The translations under genes and the position numbers were made by a program. DNA of 8,953 bases from Bacilli bacterium (GTDB lineage: Bacteria > Bacillota_I > Bacilli_A > RFN20 > CAG-826), in NCBI GenBank assembly GCA_017618495.1, contig JAFZUD010000101.1, positions 1 through 8,953 on the forward strand, in the 5' to 3' direction. How positions within the stretch are numbered: the stretch's first letter is position 1; each line of letters opens with the position of its first letter. The notes beneath the pieces were generated by a model. That model was not told the origin of the DNA. It saw only the letters and a program-made list of their open reading frames with translations, and made no database searches. Positions 7,154 to 8,953 of this stretch are shown piece by piece.

Positions 7154-7488
7154 GTATTAAAGACAAAAGAATTGTAGAGCTAATCATCAAACATTGCCTG
7201 AACATTGAAGAAGACGTTCTTAATGTTGCCGAAGATTGTTTTAATAACGATAGGAAAACTCAAAACTCGATTTGTTTTGATATTCTCCAAATAGGAGAGC
7301 TGGCCAAATCGTTGTCGGATGATTTCATCGTCAAGTATAGCTCTATGCCCTGGAAAGATATTAAAGGCATGAGAGACTGGGTTGTTCATGGGTATCAAAC
7401 GATAAAAATGAGTAGGGTTTGGAGAACCGCTGTCGAAGATATAAAGCCCCTTAGAGAATATTGTGAAGAAATACTTAGAGACAATTAG
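7147..7488 (+). CDS. hepT: HepT-type HEPN toxin (DUF86 family ribonuclease)
   Basis: HEPN-domain toxin of an MntA-HepT module; family members are RNases that stop growth until AMPylated by their antitoxin. The product is 113 residues, all predicted helical, the normal DUF86 size. The active-site motif RX4HXY is present as Arg76-Asp-Trp-Val-Val-His81-Gly-Tyr83. Tyr83 matches the residue AMPylated in the Shewanella toxin. The position after Arg is Asp rather than the more common Asn. The start ATG at 7147 lies inside the end of mntA (ATGTTAG overlap), with AGGAGG at 7128-7133, a rather long 13 bases upstream, so translation probably depends on coupling to mntA. Antitoxin-first order fits a toxin-antitoxin pair. 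A terminator begins 29 bases after the stop. The target RNA cannot be told from sequence; a tRNA target is known for the Shewanella toxin. Confidence 0.87.
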   Translation: MLGIKDKRIVELIIKHCLNIEEDVLNVAEDCFNNDRKTQNSICFDILQIGELAKSLSDDFIVKYSSMPWKDIKGMRDWVVHGYQTIKMSRVWRTAVEDIKPLREYCEEILRDN

Positions 7489-7516
7489 AAAACCGGTTTA
7501 CAAACAGAAATCAAAC

Positions 7517-7543
7517 AGCCGTCCACAAAGAGGCGGCTTTTTT
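7517..7543 (+). terminator. Intrinsic terminator of the mntA-hepT module
   Basis: AGCCGTC (7517-7523) pairs with GGCGGCT (7532-7538), including one G-U pair, around an eight-base loop, followed by TTTTT (7539-7543). Its arms and tail repeat those of the rpsR terminator, differing mainly in the loop. Confidence 0.9.
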
Positions 7544-7551
7544 GTTATAAT
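7522..7551 (+). promoter_or_regulatory. Promoter of the C39-like gene, embedded in the terminator; probable leaderless start
   Basis: A perfect TATAAT lies at 7546-7551, directly after the terminator's T-run. TCCACA (7522-7527), inside the terminator hairpin, matches the -35 consensus at four of six positions with 18-base spacing. Transcription should start about 7 bases after the -10, at or next to the A of the ATG at 7558. There is no ribosome binding site in those bases, so the mRNA would be leaderless. Confidence 0.55.
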
Positions 7552-7557
7552 TCGCCT

Positions 7558-8229
7558 ATGAAAAAGAAAACCAAAACAATCATTATTGTTTCCGTTTCCG
7601 CTTTTGTTGCTGCTTTGGCCTTAGCGGTTGCCGTCCCTTTCACTGTTCTTGGTGTTAAGACGGCTGGCTTAAAAGCGGACACCTCTTATTTGAGAAATGA
7701 CACAAACTATTCCACTAGAGTGGAAGTGAAGGACCTTGAGCTTGTCACGCAGCATGTCTCTTGCGGATACGCATCAATTGAAATGATTTCCTCTTTCTAT
7801 GGGAATCGAGTCACTGAAGATGAATTAGATGCCAGGAACGGCGCCGTCTCAACCGCATCGACTGGCGGATTCGTTGAAGAGATCAACAAATGCATCCCTT
7901 CTAAGAAGTTCAGCGAGCGCGCGTATTTAAAAGATGATGAGCTTCTTAAGGGAATTCATGACTCCCTCAAAGAAAATAATCCTGTTGCTATTGAGTGGGC
8001 CGCTAAATATGAAGATGAATGGACTCTTCACTTTTCTGTCGTCAGCGGACTAGATCTTTTTAACGACAAAGTGACCATTTACAATCCATATGGTTATATC
8101 GAAACCATTCAAAGCGAAGAATTCATCTCTAGAACTACCTTTAAAGCATATAAAAACTTACCATTATTCTTAAACTTTGGTTTCGCTTTTGGCGCTTTCG
8201 ATAAGAACGCTTTGTTCTACGCTAAATAA
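7558..8229 (+). CDS. Membrane-anchored C39-like cysteine peptidase domain protein
   Basis: Product of 223 residues. A Lys-rich start (MKKKTK) and one hydrophobic segment at about residues 7-33 form a signal anchor or signal peptide, placing the rest outside the cell. No lipobox Cys is seen. Residues about 60-195 resemble the C39-like papain-fold family: Gln65 and Cys69 in QHVSCGYAS, followed by a helix ending in Phe-Tyr-Gly; His159 in a Leu-His-Phe-Ser-Val-Val-Ser-Gly segment; and Tyr-Asn176-Pro-Tyr-Gly where many relatives have Asp-Pro. The likely catalytic set is therefore Cys69, His159 and Asn176. Such proteins cleave peptides or, in unstudied cases, have no known substrate; no ABC partner or leader peptide lies next to it, so a bacteriocin-processing role is unsupported. 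No ribosome binding site precedes the ATG, yet the signal segment follows directly, and no other start would keep it. Confidence 0.8.
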   Translation: MKKKTKTIIIVSVSAFVAALALAVAVPFTVLGVKTAGLKADTSYLRNDTNYSTRVEVKDLELVTQHVSCGYASIEMISSFYGNRVTEDELDARNGAVSTASTGGFVEEINKCIPSKKFSERAYLKDDELLKGIHDSLKENNPVAIEWAAKYEDEWTLHFSVVSGLDLFNDKVTIYNPYGYIETIQSEEFISRTTFKAYKNLPLFLNFGFAFGAFDKNALFYAK

Positions 8230-8263
8230 ACGAAAATCGTTTAAATTATCTTTGATTTGCAGG

Positions 8264-8280
8264 CTTTTTACCGTAAAAAG
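8264..8280 (+). repeat. Perfect inverted repeat next to the promoter of the last gene
   Basis: CTTTTTA (8264-8270) and TAAAAAG (8274-8280) flank CCG. The repeat ends exactly where the candidate -35 begins. It could be a weak terminator for the C39-like gene (TTGCTTTT follows) or an operator for the next one. Another small hairpin, TAAACGA/TCGTTTA (8227-8243), overlaps the C39-like stop codon and lacks a T-run. Confidence 0.35.
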
Positions 8281-8310
8281 TTGCTTTTATATGCAGGTGC
8301 GCGCTATATT
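8281..8310 (+). promoter_or_regulatory. Candidate sigma-A promoter of the last gene
   Basis: TTGCTT (8281-8286), 18 bases, TATATT (8305-8310). The -10 matches five of six consensus bases and the -35 begins with the key TTG. Transcription would start near 8317, leaving a short leader before the AAGGAG ribosome binding site at 8330-8335. Confidence 0.5.
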
Positions 8311-8342
8311 ATATGCAAGAAATACAGGTAAGGAGAAAGCCT

Positions 8343-8953
8343 ATGTTTAAGAAAGAAAGAGAAACCTCTAAGGGTTTGAAAATCCTTTTGGTTGTTTCGT
8401 CTATATTACTAGCTTTATTCATCACATTCTTAATGCTTTATGCCGCTTTGGCAGGCGATGCACATGATGCTGATTTAAAAGATTTCGGCGCGGTAATGAA
8501 ATACCATGTTGAAGGTTTTAAGGGATTATTTACTTTTAAATTCCATGACGCTTCTAACGTAATCTACTTTAGTTTAAGTGCTTTACTATATGGCTTAATT
8601 GCTATTTGGGTCATCTTCCTTGTTGTCGGTATCTTAATAGCCGTCAAAAAGAAAAGAAGAATCATGATTGCGGGTATTGTTTTAACATTACTCGTAGTTG
8701 TCGCTTATATGTTTGGTGCGACTGGTTTACCAAAATATTGGTTAATCATTAATGGTCGTGATCCATTCAAAGACGCTAATCTTCTCCGTTTATTAGTGGG
8801 CGCACTTATTTTCTCCGGTGCTTTATTTGCTTTATTTGCCTATGTCTCTTACTTTGCTTGTGTTCTTGAATCATTCAAGAATCCAAGAAAAGAAATCAAA
8901 GAAGAAAAAGCAGAAGCTCCTAAACAAGAAGAACAAACAGCATTCGAAGAAGA
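8343..8953 (+). CDS. Four-helix membrane protein of unknown function (3'-truncated)
   Basis: I do not recognise this gene. The frame from the ATG at 8343 is open to the window end, giving 203 residues without a stop. AAGGAG (8330-8335) is 7 bases before the start and a plausible promoter precedes it. After a short charged N-terminus (Lys/Arg/Glu) there are four hydrophobic segments at about residues 12-38, 72-101, 107-128 and 147-175, joined by a 33-residue loop, a Lys/Arg-rich turn (102-106) and an 18-residue loop. Positive charges place the N-terminus and the Lys-Arg turn inside, so the His/Asp-containing first loop would be outside. From residue 179 the tail is rich in Lys and Glu and presumably cytoplasmic. 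Codon use is AT-richer (TTA, GTT, TTT) than in the ribosomal genes. It has its own promoter, so a link to the C39-like gene is only positional. Confidence 0.8.
   Translation, partial: MFKKERETSKGLKILLVVSSILLALFITFLMLYAALAGDAHDADLKDFGAVMKYHVEGFKGLFTFKFHDASNVIYFSLSALLYGLIAIWVIFLVVGILIAVKKKRRIMIAGIVLTLLVVVAYMFGATGLPKYWLIINGRDPFKDANLLRLLVGALIFSGALFALFAYVSYFACVLESFKNPRKEIKEEKAEAPKQEEQTAFEE

Noticed and set aside
8227..8243. TAAACGA/TCGTTTA as terminator of the C39-like gene
   Set aside because: The stem is short and AT-rich with a three-base loop, and no T-run follows.
1..8953. CRISPR array, tRNA or rRNA gene, insertion sequence
   Set aside because: I found no regularly spaced repeats, no cloverleaf with a TTC-arm, no rRNA-like stretch and no transposase motif on either strand.

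Overview
The window reads as a chromosomal stretch of a Bacillota-type bacterium, probably a Bacilli/Erysipelotrichia/RF39-like (Mollicutes-related) lineage. The basis is the rpsF-ssb-rpsR gene order, strong AGGAGG-type ribosome binding sites, a paired TM287/288-like ABC exporter, and protein sequences closest in style to low-GC Gram-positives. This lineage call is inference from memory of families, not from a search. All nine genes whose stop is visible end in TAA or TAG, none in TGA, and tryptophan is written TGG throughout the stretches checked. Every intact gene is on the + strand.

Layout. (1) 1-3686: two overlapping ABC exporter half-transporter genes, the first cut off by the window edge, forming a heterodimeric exporter with one degenerate ATP site. 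(2) 3763-5280: lysS, class II lysyl-tRNA synthetase, followed by a strong intrinsic terminator. (3) 5281-5577: a 297-base intergenic region with a run of hairpins, probably a structured leader for the next operon. (4) 5578-6599: rpsF-ssb-rpsR, encoding ribosomal proteins S6 and S18 around the single-stranded DNA-binding protein, closed by an intrinsic terminator. (5) 6698-7488: a two-gene MntA-HepT type toxin-antitoxin module. Its nucleotidyltransferase antitoxin carries an apparent N-terminal ribbon-helix-helix DNA-binding domain. (6) 7558-8229: a membrane-anchored C39-like cysteine peptidase domain protein whose start codon lies directly downstream of a perfect -10 box, suggesting a leaderless mRNA. 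(7) 8343 to the end: a four-helix membrane protein with a charged tail, cut off by the window end.

Regions 1-4 are housekeeping. The accessory part is the MntA-HepT module. It sits between two near-identical terminators, uses more ATA/AGA codons than its neighbours, and looks like a cassette placed between the rpsR terminator and the peptidase gene. The second terminator also seems to carry the promoter of the peptidase gene. The most notable points are the fused antitoxin, the twin terminators, the terminator-embedded leaderless promoter, the structured rpsF leader, and an unusual Walker A substitution in the first ABC subunit.
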